From NCBI RefSeq assembly GCF_030915485.1, contig NZ_CP133266.1, forward strand, positions 3,476,001 through 3,540,000: 64,000 nucleotides of DNA, read 5' to 3'. A model generated the notes under the pieces. The model did no database searches, was not told the origin of the DNA, and was given only the letters and a program-made list of their open reading frames with translations. Position 1 is the stretch's first letter. Each line of letters starts with the position of its first letter. The position numbers were made by a program, and so were the translations under genes. The stretch comes from Neobacillus sp. PS3-40 (GTDB lineage: Bacteria > Bacillota > Bacilli > Bacillales > Cytobacillaceae). Below, one piece after another: positions 62,653 through 64,000 of this stretch.

Positions 62653-62747
62653 GCTAAGCAGAATTTATTTCCATAAATTCTGATAGCGCATAAGTGCAAC
62701 TACGCCTAATCATCGCCCTTAGGGGCTCGCCAATCAGCTTTCTTTAT
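62653..62747 (+). repeat. 95-bp dispersed repeat, copy F
   Basis: GCTA, then AGCAGAATTTAT-TTCC-ATAAATTCTG, GCGCATAAGTGCAACTACGC, CTAATCATCGCCCTTAGGGG, then CTCGCCAATCAGC and TTTCTTTA. The right arm of the 3' hairpin is damaged here (GGCGAG lost), so this copy has probably lost the terminator fold. Confidence 0.88.
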
Positions 62748-62818
62748 TTTAATTTCCCGATCTACGTTTACTTCCATTTTTAGATGGCTATGGTGAATGT
62801 AAAAGGGGTGAAATTCAA

Positions 62819-63292
62819 ATGCTTCGACATATCCGAAATACTCTTGTTGTAGTTTTATCCATCTTTGTTATTTCGGTATCATCAGGGTGTGATAAGTTTA
62901 TCTCTCATGAACTCATTGTGAACAGGTATGCAGATGCGTTGTTAACAAAGAATAACGAACTGCAATTTCGTTTTCAAATCAATAGCAATTTACTTAAGGA
63001 TCACCAATCCTACAAGGTCAAGATCTCAATCCATGATGATAGACTTGCTTCGGCTATAGGAAAACGTGAAATTATTTATGGAGATGACCAAGTAATTAGA
63101 GGAGAATATCTAGAAACAAAAAGCAATTGCGAAACAACCATCTTTATGAACCCAATTCCATTAAAAAAGGATTTTCATATTTATGAACTTGAAAATATGA
63201 TTGAAAGGAATCATGCGGTCACCATTGAGGTTTTTAACGATCAAGAGGTTTTTGGGCGTGCTTATTTAGAAAATTTTTCTTCTGAGCTATAA
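62819..63292 (+). CDS. Hypothetical exported protein, possible lipoprotein
   Basis: This is a 157-residue protein with an N-terminal hydrophobic segment (NTLVVVLSIFVISVSSGC). The Cys at about 24 follows VSSG, a weak lipobox, so it may be lipid-anchored. The rest is a soluble beta-rich part (ELQFRFQINSNLLKDHQSYKVKISIHDD, HAVTIEVFNDQEVFGRAYLENF). The family is not recognised. AAAGGGGTGA precedes ATG 62819. It is next to ykwC but with its own terminator. Confidence 0.75.
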   Translation: MLRHIRNTLVVVLSIFVISVSSGCDKFISHELIVNRYADALLTKNNELQFRFQINSNLLKDHQSYKVKISIHDDRLASAIGKREIIYGDDQVIRGEYLETKSNCETTIFMNPIPLKKDFHIYELENMIERNHAVTIEVFNDQEVFGRAYLENFSSEL

Positions 63293-63358
63293 AAGTGACT
63301 AATAAATAATAAATAGGTAATACTACTATTGTGCATAATTTTGGAGATGAAGCACATG

Positions 63359-63391
63359 GGCTGAGATATTTTTATCTCGGCTCTTTTTTTG
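63359..63391 (+). terminator. Terminator before ykwC
   Basis: GGCTGAGATA and ATCTCGGCTC pair imperfectly around TTTTT, and seven T residues follow. Confidence 0.85.
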
Positions 63392-63443
63392 TAAAAAAAG
63401 TGATAAAATAAAGAAAAAACAACCATTGAGAGGAAAGATGTTT

Positions 63444-64000
63444 ATGTTAAATAAAGAGAACACTGTAATTGGATTTATTGGGATTGGTGTTATGGGTAAA
63501 AGTATGGCAGGGCATTTATTAGCAGCAGGTTTTCCTTTGGTTATTTACACAAGGACAGAGGAAAAAGCAGTTGACTTAATTGACAAAGGCGCAAAATGGA
63601 TGGATACCCCTAGGGGAGTTGCTGAAAAAGCAAATGTTATTTTTACAATCGTGGGCTATCCCCATGATGTGGAAGAGGTTTATTTTGGGGAAAATGGCTT
63701 AATTGCAAATGGGAAAAAAGGTAGTTATTTAATTGATATGACAACATCTGCACCACAGCTAGCCATAAAAATTTTCGATGAGGCAAAAAAGAACGGGATT
63801 CATAGCATTGATGCACCAGTTTCTGGTGGAGATATTGGAGCGAAGACAGCGAAACTCTCTATTATGGTTGGTGGGGAGAAGGAAGCGTTTGAAGAAGTTA
63901 AGCCACTTCTAGAGCTACTTGGTTCTAATATTGTTTATCAAGGCAAGGCTGGATCAGGGCAACATACAAAAATGTGCAATCAGATCGCGATTGCCACTAA
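63444..64000 (+). CDS. ykwC: YkwC-like beta-hydroxyacid dehydrogenase, 5' part
   Basis: The first 185 codons of an NAD(P)-dependent 3-hydroxyisobutyrate dehydrogenase-type enzyme run to the right window edge. The Rossmann motif is IGFIGIGVMGKSMAGHLLAAG, followed by DAPVSGGDIGAKTAKLSIMVGG, the substrate-binding segment, and GSGQHTKMCNQI with the catalytic Lys. The C-terminal domain is cut off. Start: ATG 63444 has AGGAAAG with 9-base spacing; ATG 63438 is closer to it. It corresponds to B. subtilis YkwC, which also lies near ptsHI. The substrate is not known. Confidence 0.92.
   Translation, partial: MLNKENTVIGFIGIGVMGKSMAGHLLAAGFPLVIYTRTEEKAVDLIDKGAKWMDTPRGVAEKANVIFTIVGYPHDVEEVYFGENGLIANGKKGSYLIDMTTSAPQLAIKIFDEAKKNGIHSIDAPVSGGDIGAKTAKLSIMVGGEKEAFEEVKPLLELLGSNIVYQGKAGSGQHTKMCNQIAIAT

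Larger units (their letters stand above)
62337..62818. other. Repeat-filled stretch before the lipoprotein gene
   Basis: The 482 bases hold the 126-bp repeat (62388-62514), two hairpins (62597-62650) and the 95-bp repeat (62653-62747), with no gene between them. Confidence 0.85.

Overview
The window is about 64 kb of low-GC, Gram-positive DNA from an endospore-forming member of the Bacillaceae. I infer a Bacillus or Neobacillus-like organism. The support is an alpha/beta-type spore protein gene, two YjcZ-type mini-genes, a Spo0E-like phosphatase, SigI/RsgI, strong AGGAGG ribosome binding sites, TTG and GTG starts, and CtsR, cre and GlpP-type control signals. Several genes (mhqR, clpE, ykvI, ykvS, ptsHI, ykwC, ykvA) also sit together in one chromosomal region of B. 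subtilis. The window therefore looks like chromosomal backbone with accessory metabolic insertions.

Layout: 1-5.8 kb holds cell-envelope genes (two glycosyltransferases, a NodB deacetylase), a sensor kinase-like protein lacking its phospho-acceptor histidine, two YjcZ mini-genes, a LysM/SleB hydrolase and YkvA. 5.8-7.7 kb is an intact IS1182-type element. 7.7-15.6 kb holds an FtsH paralogue, prfC, a DUF5667 surface protein, sigI-rsgI and a spore SASP gene. 15.7-19.7 kb is a glycolate/lactate-type oxidase (glcD-glcF) with its CdaR-like regulator. 19.9-22.4 kb holds small unknown genes and a DUF4080 radical SAM protein.

22.5-38.6 kb is the metabolic core. It contains lactate permease lutP and lutR, lutA-lutA-lutB-lutC with a duplicated lutA, a two-gene 2-oxoacid:ferredoxin oxidoreductase with fused subunits, and after a 2-kb gene-poor gap a complete fixABCX set. 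Together these could carry lactate to pyruvate, then to acetyl-CoA plus reduced ferredoxin, with FixABCX linking ferredoxin, NAD(H) and quinone. This linkage is inferred from gene content and order. LutR-like operators (GTCATCTGATGAC type) and cre sites give part of the regulatory logic.

38.8-48.6 kb contains a hemerythrin gene behind a perfect Fnr box, an MFS exporter, mhqR, an M3 peptidase, clpE with CtsR boxes, ykvI, a CPBP protease and ykvS. 48.9-59.7 kb holds a MoxR/DUF58/DUF4129 operon ending in glpP, then glpFK and glpD behind GlpP-type terminator leaders, and ptsHI. 60-64 kb holds azoR, a nest of repeats around a decayed IS1182 transposase, a possible lipoprotein gene, and the start of ykwC.

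Two dispersed repeat families recur. One is about 95 bp, with an AT-rich 5' hairpin and a terminator-like 3' hairpin (five near-complete copies plus partial units). The other is about 126 bp and palindromic (three copies). No rRNA, tRNA or CRISPR array was found.
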